Part shown: positions 35,134 to 43,523 of the stretch, in pieces | How the letters are laid out: each line of letters opens with the position of its first letter | Position numbering within the stretch: the stretch's first letter is position 1 | NCBI RefSeq assembly: GCF_001612905.1 | Contig: NZ_BDBI01000020.1 | Coordinates: forward strand, 62,001-126,000 | DNA length: 64,000 nt | Reading direction: 5' to 3' | Origin: Nocardia ignorata NBRC 108230 | Lineage (GTDB): Bacteria > Actinomycetota > Actinomycetes > Mycobacteriales > Mycobacteriaceae | Notes under the pieces: generated by a model | The model's input: the letters and a program-made list of their open reading frames with translations, nothing else | What the model was told of the DNA's origin: nothing | Database searches by the model: none | Translations under genes and position numbers: made by a program

Positions 35134-35433
35134 TCAGCGGTGATCGACTCCCGGTGCTCGAGGACGTGGGCGACCGGCGCCGTCCGGATTGCTCTGCGGC
35201 AGGAACGCGCCACGCAGCCTGCGCTGCGCCGAACGGGGCGGACCGGCACACGCGACTCGGACGGGCACGTGCCTGCCGCTGGTGACGGCGACCAGCGCGC
35301 ACACCATGGCGGCCGCCAGCGCGCCGAAGGCGAGCATGCGCGCGGTCTCGCCGCCGGGGGTCGTCATGAGCACGAAGGCGGGCAGCACGCACGCGAGAAC
35401 CGCGTACGCCAGAATCATCGCCCGTGCCTGCAC
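35134..35433 (-). CDS. DUF6412 small membrane protein
   Basis: A 99-residue protein with two transmembrane helices (about 6-24 and 33-52) and a C-terminal cytosolic stretch PRSAQRRLRGAFLPQSNPD then GRPRPRAPG, the recognisable signature of DUF6412. The GTG at 35433 is preferred because TATGCT (35446-35441 on this strand) ends 7 nt before it, the leaderless pattern seen at other genes here; ATG 35445 is an alternative. It pairs with the YidC paralogue, an association that appears recurrent in actinobacteria, and may assist it. Confidence 0.7.
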   Translation of the reverse strand: MQARAMILAYAVLACVLPAFVLMTTPGGETARMLAFGALAAAMVCALVAVTSGRHVPVRVACAGPPRSAQRRLRGAFLPQSNPDGAGRPRPRAPGVDHR

Positions 35434-35592
35434 GCCGCCGAGCATACCGGCGCGCCCGCACTGTGCCGATGGATCGAGGCCCGTGCTCCGAGCGGCACGT
35501 GATCGCGCTACGCTGGTGCGGAACCGGACCGTGGTCACCGGTTGCTGGAACGCGATGTCACGGTCAGTTTTGTGCCGCGTATCGTTGGCACT

Positions 35593-36324
35593 GTGATCGC
35601 ATCATCCGCGCAGGCCGAGCAGACCGCAGGCGACGGGCGCGCCACCCGTTGGCAGGGCCACAAGGCCCGGCGCCGCACGGAGATGATCGATGCCGCCATC
35701 GAGGTCATCGAGGAACACGGCAACGAGATCTCGGTGCAGCTGATCGCCGAACATCTCGGACTGCCGAGACCGGTGGTCTACCGCCACGTCGGCGGGCGCT
35801 CCGAACTCGACGCCCTGGCCCGCAGGCGCATCCTCGATCTGCTGCTCGCCGAACTGCTGCCGACCCTGCGCCCCGACGGCACCCTCAAAGAGGTGGTGCG
35901 CGCGGTGATCCGCACCTACCTCGGCTGGATCGAACGCCACCCGAACCTGCACCGCTTCCTCAGCGACGCCGCACCACAAGTGGAGGGCGCCCCCACGCTG
36001 TCGCCCGCGGGCCGGGAGATGGGCGGTCAGCTGGCCGACATGTTCTCCGCGACCCTGGCCCGGTTCGGCATCGATCCGGCACGCGCCCGGCCGATGGCGC
36101 TGGCCGTGGTCGGCCTGGTCGACGCGGTGATCGCCGGCTGGCGGGCCGAACCGGAACCGGTGCTCGGCGCCGAGCAGATCCAGGGCATCCTCACCGAATC
36201 GGTGCTGTCGCTGCTGGAGGGCAACGCGCGCAGCCTCGGTGTTCCGCTGCAACGGGACTCGCTCGTCGCGGACCTGCTCGTCACCCCCGAGGCGGCCCCG
36301 CCGCCCGAGGACCGGCTGCGCTGA
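35593..36324 (+). CDS. TetR-family transcriptional regulator
   Basis: A 243-residue regulator. The N-terminal TetR helix-turn-helix covers RRTEMIDAAIEVIEEHGNE, ISVQLIAEHLGLPRPVVYRHV and SELDALARR (about residues 27-75). The C-terminal ligand domain has no distinctive family. GTG at 35593 follows TATCGT (35580-35585) with a 7-nt gap and no Shine-Dalgarno site, so a leaderless mRNA is likely. It is convergent with the DUF418 gene (3-nt gap). The target is unknown. Confidence 0.85.
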   Translation: MIASSAQAEQTAGDGRATRWQGHKARRRTEMIDAAIEVIEEHGNEISVQLIAEHLGLPRPVVYRHVGGRSELDALARRRILDLLLAELLPTLRPDGTLKEVVRAVIRTYLGWIERHPNLHRFLSDAAPQVEGAPTLSPAGREMGGQLADMFSATLARFGIDPARARPMALAVVGLVDAVIAGWRAEPEPVLGAEQIQGILTESVLSLLEGNARSLGVPLQRDSLVADLLVTPEAAPPPEDRLR

Positions 36325-36327
36325 GCG

Positions 36328-37509
36328 TCAGCCGCGGGCCAGCGCGGTGTAGGTGCGCTGCCACAGCCACTCCACCGGCCCGCGCTCGAACCGCCGCAAC
36401 CACAGGTGGGCGAAGCAGGCGATGAGTGCGACCACCAGCAGGTAGATCCCGATCGTGAACGGCACGCGCGCACCGTCGGACACCCGGGCCGCCAGCCCGA
36501 AGCCCCATCCGTAGCACAGGATTCCGGCGATCAGATTCTGCAGGATGTAGCAGCTCAGCGCGGTGCGGCCGACCTCGCTCAGGCGTGCCCCGGTGAACCC
36601 CACGCGCGGATCGCGCAGGTAGTAGGCGGCGACGGCGGCGAGGATGCCGAGCGCCACGAACGGCGCGGTGCCGTACCGGGTGAACAGGACCAGGTCACCA
36701 CCGCCGAACACGCCGACCGCGAAGTCCACCGGCGCGGCGACGCCGAAACCGATCACCATGAGCCACCGGCGAATTCGCGCGCCCTCGGCCCGGAACACGC
36801 CCGCCCGGTACAGGTGGGCGCCGAGCAGGAACAGCGCGATCGACATCGGGAAGACGAAGATCGTCTCGATGCGGAAGGTGAGGGCGTTGTCGATCCGGAA
36901 GGCGACAAGCTCCCAGAACGAGCCGTCCGCGTAAGGGTTCGGGTCGAGCGTCGAGGGGGTGGCGCGCGTGTCGTCCGGTTCGACGGCGAGTGCGGCCGCG
37001 AGCAGCGTGAGCATGCTCACGTGCACGGCGCTCGCCACGATCACCCAACGGCGTTGCGCGCGTTCACTTGTCGCCAGTAGGTAGGCCACGACGAGACCGG
37101 TGACCGCGTACCCCATCAGCACGTCGAATTCCGCGACGAGCAGGAAGTTCAGCAAACCGTCCAGGAACAGCAACGCCGCCCGGATCGGATACTTCCCCGG
37201 CCAGCTCCGGCCCGCCCGCCGGGCGGAATCCTGCTGGATCGCCAGCCCGATCCCGAACATCACCGTGAGCAGACCGAGGAATTTCCCCTGCGCGAACTGC
37301 TGTAGCACCCGCTCGGTCCACATCCACCCACCCTCGGCGGCCGCACCGAGCCCGTCGAGATATCCGACGAGGCCCTCGGGATCGGTGAAGATCCACACAT
37401 TGGTGCCGAGCGTGCCCAGAATCGCGATGCCACGCAACACATCCAGCGCGGGCAACCGCCGTGGCGCCGCCTGCACCGCGGTCTCGGTCCGCGTAACGAT
37501 CTCACTCAT
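36328..37509 (-). CDS. DUF418/YeiB-family membrane protein
   Basis: A 393-residue integral membrane protein with about nine helices. LPALDVLRGIAILGTLGTNVW near the N-terminus and the C-terminal RTALSCYILQNLIAGILCY... and FERGPVEWLWQR segments are typical of DUF418 (YeiB-like) proteins. Function of the family is unresolved; a link to acyltransferase-3 proteins has been suggested by fold. The ATG at 37509 is chosen because family similarity begins just after it. It is divergent from dop with 170 nt between the starts. Confidence 0.8.
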   Translation of the reverse strand: MSEIVTRTETAVQAAPRRLPALDVLRGIAILGTLGTNVWIFTDPEGLVGYLDGLGAAAEGGWMWTERVLQQFAQGKFLGLLTVMFGIGLAIQQDSARRAGRSWPGKYPIRAALLFLDGLLNFLLVAEFDVLMGYAVTGLVVAYLLATSERAQRRWVIVASAVHVSMLTLLAAALAVEPDDTRATPSTLDPNPYADGSFWELVAFRIDNALTFRIETIFVFPMSIALFLLGAHLYRAGVFRAEGARIRRWLMVIGFGVAAPVDFAVGVFGGGDLVLFTRYGTAPFVALGILAAVAAYYLRDPRVGFTGARLSEVGRTALSCYILQNLIAGILCYGWGFGLAARVSDGARVPFTIGIYLLVVALIACFAHLWLRRFERGPVEWLWQRTYTALARG

Positions 37510-37562
37510 GATCCGAGTATCGCGAGCGACGGCTCGGATCGGATCGCCCGCGAGGACCACCG

Positions 37563-37586
37563 GAGGTCCCCCGTCCGGGGGACCTC
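37563..37586. promoter_or_regulatory. Perfect 10-bp inverted repeat between DUF418 gene and dop
   Basis: Arms 37563-37572 and 37577-37586 (GAGGTCCCCC and its complement) flank a GTCC loop. It lies upstream of both divergent starts, 94 nt before dop and 54 nt before the DUF418 gene. It could be an operator or a terminator-like hairpin in the DUF418 leader. Confidence 0.4.
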
Positions 37587-37679
37587 GACCCCCATCGATG
37601 AGCCGTGCCGGAGGCCTGAGGCGACCCCGTGGGGCCGAGATGACGGTGCGGGGGTGGCACGTCGCCTAGGCTCGACAGC

Positions 37680-39179
37680 ATGCAGCGCATCATCGGAATC
37701 GAGGTCGAGTACGGCATCTCGACCCCCACGGAGCCGACGGCCAACCCGATCCTCACCTCCACCCAGGCCGTTCTCGCCTACGCGGCCGCCGAAGGGGTGC
37801 CGCGCGCCAAGCGCACCCGCTGGGACTACGAGGTGGAATCCCCGCTGCGTGACGCACGCGGTTTCGACCTCAGCCGGATGAGCGGGCCCGCCCCGGTCAT
37901 CGACGCCGACGAGGTCGGCGCGGCCAACATGATCCTCACCAACGGGGCCCGGCTCTACGTCGACCACGCCCACCCGGAGTACTCCGCGCCCGAGGTCGTC
38001 GACCCGCTCGACGCCGTCATCTGGGACAAAGCGGGCGAACGGGTCATGGAGGCCGCCGCGCGCCACGCCTCGAGCGTGCCGGGCGCACCGCGCCTGCAGC
38101 TGTACAAGAACAACGTCGACGGCAAGGGCGCCTCTTACGGCACCCACGAGAACTACCTGATGAACCGTGATACGCCGTTCAGCCACATCATCGCCGGTCT
38201 CACCCCGTTCTTCGTCTCCCGCCAGGTGATCTGCGGGTCCGGCCGGGTCGGCATCGGCCAGTCCGGTGACCACGCGGGCTTCCAGCTGTCCCAGCGCGCC
38301 GACTACATCGAGGTCGAGGTCGGTCTCGAGACCACCCTCAAGCGCGGCATCATCAACACCCGCGACGAACCGCACGCCGACGCGGACAAGTACCGGCGCC
38401 TGCACGTCATCATCGGTGATGCCAACCTCGCCGAGATGTCGACTTATCTCAAGGTCGGCACCACCGCGCTGGTGCTCGATTTGATCGAGGCGGGCGAGGA
38501 CCTCTCGGAGTTCCAGCTGGCCCGACCCGTCACCGCCGTGCACCAGATCAGCCACGATCCCACCCTGCGCGCCACCGTGGCCCTCGCCGACGGCCGCGAG
38601 CTGACCGGCCTTGCGCTGCAACGTCTCTACCACGAGCGGGTCGCCAAGTTCATCGACCGCGAAGGCAACGACGACCCGCGCGTGCGCGACATCGTCGAGA
38701 ACTGGGCCATGGTGCTCGACCTGCTCGAGCGCGACCCGATGGAATGCGCCAATCTACTCGACTGGCCGGCCAAACTGCGCCTGCTCGAAGGCATGCGCAG
38801 CCGTGAGGGCCTGGGCTGGGCCGCCCCGAAACTGCACCTGATGGACCTGCAGTACTCCGATGTGCGCCTGGACAAGGGCCTCTACAACCGCCTGGTGGCG
38901 CGCGGGTCGATGAAGCGCCTGGTCAGCGAGCAGGATGTGCTCGACGCCATGACCAACCCGCCGACCGACACCCGCGCCTACTTCCGCGGCGAGTGCCTGC
39001 GCCGCTTCGGTGCCGATATCGCCGCCGCCAGTTGGGATTCGGTGATCTTCGATCTCGGTGGCGATTCGCTGGTCCGCATCCCGACGCTGGAGCCGCGGCG
39101 CGGTACGAAAGCCCACGTAGGCAAGCTGCTCGAGGCCGCGGAATCGGCGGCCGATCTCGTCGAACAGCTCACCCACTGA
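37680..39179 (+). CDS. dop: Deamidase/depupylase of Pup
   Basis: A 499-residue glutamine-synthetase-fold enzyme. It deamidates the C-terminal Gln of Pup to Glu and also removes Pup from substrates. The N-terminus MQRIIGIEVEYGI carries the metal-binding Glu, and INTRDEPHADADKYRRLHV is shared with PafA. A loop following residue 40 (from PRAKRTRWDYEVESPLRD) is the Dop-specific insertion absent from PafA. TAGGCT (37667-37672) ends 7 nt before the ATG, so the transcript is probably leaderless. The gene lies 117 nt upstream of pup, the usual order. Confidence 0.97.
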   Translation: MQRIIGIEVEYGISTPTEPTANPILTSTQAVLAYAAAEGVPRAKRTRWDYEVESPLRDARGFDLSRMSGPAPVIDADEVGAANMILTNGARLYVDHAHPEYSAPEVVDPLDAVIWDKAGERVMEAAARHASSVPGAPRLQLYKNNVDGKGASYGTHENYLMNRDTPFSHIIAGLTPFFVSRQVICGSGRVGIGQSGDHAGFQLSQRADYIEVEVGLETTLKRGIINTRDEPHADADKYRRLHVIIGDANLAEMSTYLKVGTTALVLDLIEAGEDLSEFQLARPVTAVHQISHDPTLRATVALADGRELTGLALQRLYHERVAKFIDREGNDDPRVRDIVENWAMVLDLLERDPMECANLLDWPAKLRLLEGMRSREGLGWAAPKLHLMDLQYSDVRLDKGLYNRLVARGSMKRLVSEQDVLDAMTNPPTDTRAYFRGECLRRFGADIAAASWDSVIFDLGGDSLVRIPTLEPRRGTKAHVGKLLEAAESAADLVEQLTH

Positions 39180-39296
39180 GGCGAGCAGCAGCACGACCGG
39201 GCGACAATACGATCGCTAATCGACCATGTTGTCGGATCTGCTCGGTAGGGTTGAAGAACGAGCACGATCATTGAGTGGAAGAGGAGGTCGGCTGCC

Positions 39297-39491
39297 ATGG
39301 CACAAGAGCAGACCAAGCGCGCCGGGGGTGGCGACGAGGACGAGGGCCCCGAGGGCGACGGTGCGGCAGGACAGGAGCGGCGCGAGAAGCTCGCGGAGGA
39401 AACCGACGACCTGCTCGACGAGATCGATGATGTGCTCGAGGAGAACGCCGAGGACTTCGTGCGGGCATATGTGCAGAAGGGCGGCCAGTGA
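39297..39491 (+). CDS. pup: Prokaryotic ubiquitin-like protein
   Basis: A 64-residue, acidic, largely disordered tag. The N-terminal part is Gly/Glu/Asp-rich and the C-terminal half (EETDDLLDEIDDVLEENAED) forms the helix that binds the Mpa coiled coil. It ends in GGQ, so Dop must deamidate it to GGE before PafA can ligate it to lysines. A GAGGAGG-like ribosome site precedes the ATG. The stop codon overlaps the prcB GTG by four bases, coupling translation of tag and protease. Confidence 0.98.
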   Translation: MAQEQTKRAGGGDEDEGPEGDGAAGQERREKLAEETDDLLDEIDDVLEENAEDFVRAYVQKGGQ

Positions 39492-40330
39492 CCTCAGGTG
39501 ACCCGTTGCGTCTGCACCCAGGTCGGACGCTCTCCTCGTTCACCGAACATCTCCGCATGCACGCGCCGGACCTGTTGCCCGCCAACAGGTTCGGCGGCAG
39601 CGAGCTCGTCGGCGCGGATTTCGCGCCGCACGGCACGACCATCGTCGCGGTCAACTACCGCGGCGGTGTGCTGATCGCGGGCGATCGCCGCGCCACCCAG
39701 GGCAACCTGGTGGCCTCGCGCGACATGGAGAAGGTGTACATCACCGACACCTTCTCGGCCGCGGGCATCGCCGGTACGGCCGGGCTCGCCGTGGAGATGG
39801 TGCGGTTGTTCGCGGTGGAACTCGAGTACTACGAGAAGATCGAAGGGGTCTCGCTCACCTTCGACGGCAAGGCCAACAAGCTGTCGAAGATGGTGCGTGA
39901 GAACCTGCCCGCCGCCATGCAGGGACTCGCGGTGATCCCGCTGCTCGTCGGCTACGACGATCAGGTCACCGACCCCGACAAGGCCGGGCGGATCGTGTCC
40001 TACGACGTGGTCGGTTCGCGCAGCGAGGAACGGTTCGGCTACACCGCCGTCGGCTCGGGCTCGAACTTCGCCAAGTCCTCGCTCAAAAAGCTCTACCGGC
40101 GCGGACTCGACGCGGACCAGGCGCTGCGGATCGCGGTGGAATCGCTGGTCGATGCCGCCGACGACGACAGTGCCACCGGCGGGCCCGACGCGTTGCGCGG
40201 GATCTACCCGACGGTGGTGACCATCGACGCCGAGGGCGCGGCCGATGTCACCGAGGAACGTCTCGGTGAGGTCGCCGCGGCGATCGCGGCCGACCGGGAA
40301 GCCGCAGTGAACGGGGGTGCCAGCGCATGA
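39488..40330 (+). CDS. prcB: 20S proteasome beta subunit
   Basis: A 280-residue precursor of the catalytic subunit. The propeptide of 49 residues ends in APHG, and autocleavage exposes Thr50 as nucleophile (TTIVAVNYRGG). AGDRRATQGN and the later GSGSNFAKSSLKKLY, DDDSATGGPD are conserved beta-subunit features. GTG start overlaps the pup stop, and the prcB stop overlaps the prcA ATG, so pup-prcB-prcA are tightly coupled. Confidence 0.98.
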   Translation: MTSGDPLRLHPGRTLSSFTEHLRMHAPDLLPANRFGGSELVGADFAPHGTTIVAVNYRGGVLIAGDRRATQGNLVASRDMEKVYITDTFSAAGIAGTAGLAVEMVRLFAVELEYYEKIEGVSLTFDGKANKLSKMVRENLPAAMQGLAVIPLLVGYDDQVTDPDKAGRIVSYDVVGSRSEERFGYTAVGSGSNFAKSSLKKLYRRGLDADQALRIAVESLVDAADDDSATGGPDALRGIYPTVVTIDAEGAADVTEERLGEVAAAIAADREAAVNGGASA

Positions 40331-41094
40331 CGCTGCCTTACTACGCGTCCGCCGAGCAGATCATGCGGGACAAGACCGAACTGGCCCGCAAGGGCATCGG
40401 TCGGGGCCGCAGCGTGGTCGTGCTGGTGTACGACAAGGGTGTGCTGTTCGTCGCCGAGAACCCGTCGGCGACCCTGCACAAGATCAGCGAGCTCTACGAC
40501 CGCATCGGGTTCGCCGCGGTCGGTAAGTACAACGAGTTCGAGGCCCTGCGCCGCGGCGGCATCCTGCAGGCCGATCTGAAGGGGTACCAGTACGACCGGC
40601 GCGATGTCACCGGTCGTTCGCTGGCCAATCTCTACGCCCAGAGTTTGGGTTCGATCTTCACCGATCAGCTCAAGCCCTACGAGGTGGAGCTGTGTGTGGC
40701 CGAGGTCGGGTACCCGGAACAGGCGCCGACCTCGGTGCTGTACCGCATCACCTTCGACGGGTCGATCGTCGACGAACGCGAGTTCGTCGTGATGGGTGGC
40801 ACCACCGAACCCATCGTCACCGCGCTCAAGGCCGCCTACAAGCCGGGGCTCACCCTGGACGAGGCGTTGAAGGTGGCGATCGGCGCGTTGCAGGCCGGTC
40901 AGCCCGAAGCCGACAAGGACAAGCGTTCGCTCGGTGTCGCCTCGCTCGAGGTGGCCACCCTCGAACAGGCACGTCCGCGCCGGGCGTTCCGGCGCCTGCA
41001 GGGCGCCCCGCTCGAGCAGGCCCTGGCCGGGACCACCGGCAAGAAGGTGACCGAGGCGAAGCTGCCCGAACCCGAGGACGGTTCGGACGGCTGA
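40327..41094 (+). CDS. prcA: 20S proteasome alpha subunit
   Basis: A 255-residue subunit forming the outer rings and gate. The N-terminus MTLPYYASAEQIMRDKTELARKGIGRG is the gating segment and H0 helix, followed by VVLVYDKGVLFVAEN. The C-terminal tail after about residue 225 is charged and flexible. Its ATG overlaps the prcB stop by four bases. A hairpin terminator lies 21 nt after its stop, closing the dop/pup/prcBA unit before pafA. Confidence 0.97.
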   Translation: MTLPYYASAEQIMRDKTELARKGIGRGRSVVVLVYDKGVLFVAENPSATLHKISELYDRIGFAAVGKYNEFEALRRGGILQADLKGYQYDRRDVTGRSLANLYAQSLGSIFTDQLKPYEVELCVAEVGYPEQAPTSVLYRITFDGSIVDEREFVVMGGTTEPIVTALKAAYKPGLTLDEALKVAIGALQAGQPEADKDKRSLGVASLEVATLEQARPRRAFRRLQGAPLEQALAGTTGKKVTEAKLPEPEDGSDG

Positions 41095-41115
41095 CGCCTG
41101 GGTGAAGATCGTGAT

Positions 41116-41148
41116 CGGGCCCGTGAACCACCTCGGTTCACGGGCCCG
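41116..41148 (+). terminator. Perfect 14-bp hairpin after prcA
   Basis: Arms 41116-41129 and 41135-41148 pair perfectly around an ACCTC loop. No U tract follows. It separates prcA from pafA and implies that pafA has its own promoter. Confidence 0.75.
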
Positions 41149-41258
41149 ACCTCGTCGTGGGCACACGGTCGTTCGCTGTCCGAATCGTTGTGAACACGTA
41201 TGCGAATGGGATCTCAGAGCGCCGCGCGGGTACTGGTCATAGCTGTAGTGTCGATAGT

Positions 41259-42617
41259 GTGCAGCGACGAATCATGGGGATCGAGACCGAGTTCGGTGTG
41301 ACGTGCACCTTCCACGGTCACCGTCGGCTGTCCCCCGACGAGGTGGCCCGGTACCTGTTCCGCCGGGTGGTGTCCTGGGGCCGTAGCTCTAATGTCTTCC
41401 TTCGCAACGGTGCCAGGTTGTACCTCGACGTCGGATCGCATCCCGAGTACGCCACGGCCGAATGCGACAGCCTGGTGCAGCTGGTCACCCACGACCGGGC
41501 CGGTGAGCGGGTGCTCGAAGAGCTGCTCATCGACGCCGAACAGCGGTTGGCCGAAGAAGGCATCGGCGGCGACATCTACCTGTTCAAGAACAACACCGAC
41601 TCCGCGGGCAACTCCTACGGCTGCCACGAGAACTTCCTCGTGGTGCGTGCCGGCGAGTTCTCCCGGATCTCGGATGTGCTGTTGCCGTTCCTGGTGACGC
41701 GTCAGCTCATCTGCGGCGCCGGCAAGGTGCTGCAGACGCCGAAGGCGGCCACCTTCTGCCTGTCGCAGCGCGCCGAGCACATCTGGGAGGGTGTGTCCTC
41801 GGCGACCACCCGGTCGCGCCCGATCATCAACACCCGCGACGAACCGCACGCCGACGCCGAGAAGTACCGGCGCCTGCACGTGATCGTCGGCGACTCGAAC
41901 ATGGCCGAACCGACGACGATGCTCAAGGTGGGCACCGCCTCGCTGGTGCTGGAGATGATCGAGGCCGGGGTATCGTTCCGCGACTTCGCCCTCGACAACC
42001 CGATCCGCGCCATTCGCGAGGTGAGCCACGACCTCACCGGCCGCCGACCCGTGCGGCTGGCGGGCGGACGGCAGGCCAGTGCGCTCGAGATCCAGCGTGA
42101 GTACTACGCGCGGGCCGTCGACCACCTGCGCAACCGGGACCGCGACCCGCAGATCGATGCGGTCGTCGACCTGTGGGGCCGCACGCTCGACGCGGTCGAG
42201 GCGCAGGACTTCGCCAAAGTCGACACCGAGATCGACTGGGTGATCAAGCGCAAGTTGTTCCAGCGGTACCAGGACCGGTACAGCATGGAACTGTCCGATC
42301 CCAAGATCGCCCAGCTGGACCTCGCCTACCACGACATCAAGCGTGGACGTGGGGTGTTCGACCTGCTGCAGCGTAAGGGACTGGCGAAGCGGATCACCGA
42401 GGACGAGGCGGTGGACGCCGCGGTCGAGACGCCGCCGCAGACCACCCGCGCCAAGTTGCGGGGTGACTTCATCACCGCGGCGCAGGAGGCCGGTCGCGAC
42501 TTCACTGTCGACTGGGTGCATCTGAAGCTCAACGATCAGGCGCAGCGCACCGTGCTGTGCAAGGACCCGTTCCGGTCGGTCGACGAACGAGTCGATCGGC
42601 TGATCGCCTCGATGTAG
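41259..42617 (+). CDS. pafA: Pup-protein ligase
   Basis: A 452-residue ligase that activates the C-terminal Glu of Pup with ATP and joins it to substrate lysines. MGIETEFGVT holds the metal-binding Glu; Asp57 in LYLDVGSHPEY corresponds to the proposed catalytic base; INTRDEPHADAEKYRRLHV is shared with Dop. Length equals that recalled for the M. tuberculosis enzyme when GTG 41259 is used; the upstream extension from 41157 is not conserved. TAGTGT (41246-41251) ends 7 nt before the GTG, indicating a leaderless mRNA. In mycobacteria pafBC follow directly; here they are 7.5 kb away. Confidence 0.98.
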   Translation: MQRRIMGIETEFGVTCTFHGHRRLSPDEVARYLFRRVVSWGRSSNVFLRNGARLYLDVGSHPEYATAECDSLVQLVTHDRAGERVLEELLIDAEQRLAEEGIGGDIYLFKNNTDSAGNSYGCHENFLVVRAGEFSRISDVLLPFLVTRQLICGAGKVLQTPKAATFCLSQRAEHIWEGVSSATTRSRPIINTRDEPHADAEKYRRLHVIVGDSNMAEPTTMLKVGTASLVLEMIEAGVSFRDFALDNPIRAIREVSHDLTGRRPVRLAGGRQASALEIQREYYARAVDHLRNRDRDPQIDAVVDLWGRTLDAVEAQDFAKVDTEIDWVIKRKLFQRYQDRYSMELSDPKIAQLDLAYHDIKRGRGVFDLLQRKGLAKRITEDEAVDAAVETPPQTTRAKLRGDFITAAQEAGRDFTVDWVHLKLNDQAQRTVLCKDPFRSVDERVDRLIASM

Positions 42618-42643
42618 GCGAACCCCCACAGACGGGGGGACCG

Positions 42644-42693
42644 ACAAAACCGGTGGCGCATGGGAGCGAATGCGTAGGCGCCACCGGTTTTGT
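42644..42693. terminator. Perfect 16-bp hairpin between convergent pafA and a TetR gene
   Basis: Arms 42644-42659 and 42678-42693 pair perfectly; the outer AAAA/TTTT gives a U-rich end in both directions. The 18-nt loop contains GGAGCGAATGCGTAG, resembling the loop of the large hairpin before hisE. Confidence 0.85.
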
Positions 42694-42753
42694 GCTGTGC
42701 GGAGGAGCTGAGGTTGTCGGCGCCGCTACGCCGCTGTCGGCCAGTGCCGGGGA

Positions 42754-43386
42754 TCAGTCGGCGACAATCGCCGCATAGGTGGTCTGTAGCCCCGCGATGA
42801 ACGCTGTCAGTGCCAATTCGAAGCTGTCGTCGTCGATTTCGTCGGCGATCGCGCGGAGCAGGTGGGCCTGGTTCAGGTGGGGGTAGCGGTCGCGGTAGAC
42901 CTGGACGTCGTCGGCGAAACCGCCGGCGAACGAGCCGACCGTCGAGCCCATCACCAGGTAGCGGGTCGCGGCGCCGATCATGGTGGCGTAGCGGGGCGGC
43001 CAGCCTGCCCCGACGAGGCCGCCGTGGACGGCGTCGGCGGCGCGCAGATTCTCGGTGCGGCGGCCGGGGCCCGCGGCGAGGTACGGCACGAAGTTGGGGT
43101 GGGCGGCCAGGGCGGCTCGGTAGCTGCGGGCCCACGCGGCCAGCGCCTCGTCCCAGGTCGCGGTGTCGAAGGCCGAGGTGTCGACGCGGCTCATGATGCG
43201 GGCGGCGATGTCGTCGAGCAGCTCGTCCTTGTTGGGGTAGTGGCCGTAGAGCGAGGCGGCCTGCACGCCGAGTTCGGCGGCCAGCTTGCGCATGGAGACC
43301 TCGGCCAAGCCGTCGCGGTCGATCAGGGCCAGCGCGGCCTCGCGGATGCGCTCGCGGCTCAACAGCGGTACGCGCGGCCTGGCCAA
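42754..43386 (-). CDS. TetR-family regulator of the acyl-CoA cluster
   Basis: A 210-residue TetR protein. The helix-turn-helix is SRERIREAALALIDRDGLAE followed by VSMRKLAAELGVQAASLYGHY (about residues 8-47). The C-terminal part fits the TetR_C_33-type ligand domain (PNFVPYLAAGPGRRTENLRAADAV). TTG at 43386 has AGGAGAGGAAGG just upstream and is preferred to earlier in-frame codons. It is divergent from the first acyl-CoA dehydrogenase, with a paired inverted repeat between them, so it most likely represses the downstream cluster and responds to an acyl-CoA or related ligand. Confidence 0.83.
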   Translation of the reverse strand: MARPRVPLLSRERIREAALALIDRDGLAEVSMRKLAAELGVQAASLYGHYPNKDELLDDIAARIMSRVDTSAFDTATWDEALAAWARSYRAALAAHPNFVPYLAAGPGRRTENLRAADAVHGGLVGAGWPPRYATMIGAATRYLVMGSTVGSFAGGFADDVQVYRDRYPHLNQAHLLRAIADEIDDDSFELALTAFIAGLQTTYAAIVAD

Positions 43387-43460
43387 TGCGCCTTCCTCTC
43401 CTGCGGGAACTCCTCGGGACACGAACCGTATCACCGCGGGCGGAGAACACCTCTTGATTA

Positions 43461-43510
43461 ACCGAACGCCGTTAGGATACGGTGCCCGGGTAAACCTAAC
43501 GCTGTTTGGT
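43461..43510. promoter_or_regulatory. Paired inverted repeats, likely TetR operators
   Basis: Arm 43461-43476 and arm 43495-43510 are complementary at 13 of 16 positions. Each contains a short palindrome of its own, AACGCCGTT (43465-43473) and AACGCTGTT (43499-43507), spaced 34 bp apart. The right arm ends 2 nt before the ribosome site of the dehydrogenase. Two TetR dimers could bind and block both promoters. Confidence 0.6.
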
Positions 43511-43523
43511 TCAGGAGTGTCCT

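Noticed and set aside
41157..41258. N-terminal extension of PafA
   Set aside because: Known PafA proteins begin at MQRRIMGIETEFG; the extension has no counterpart.
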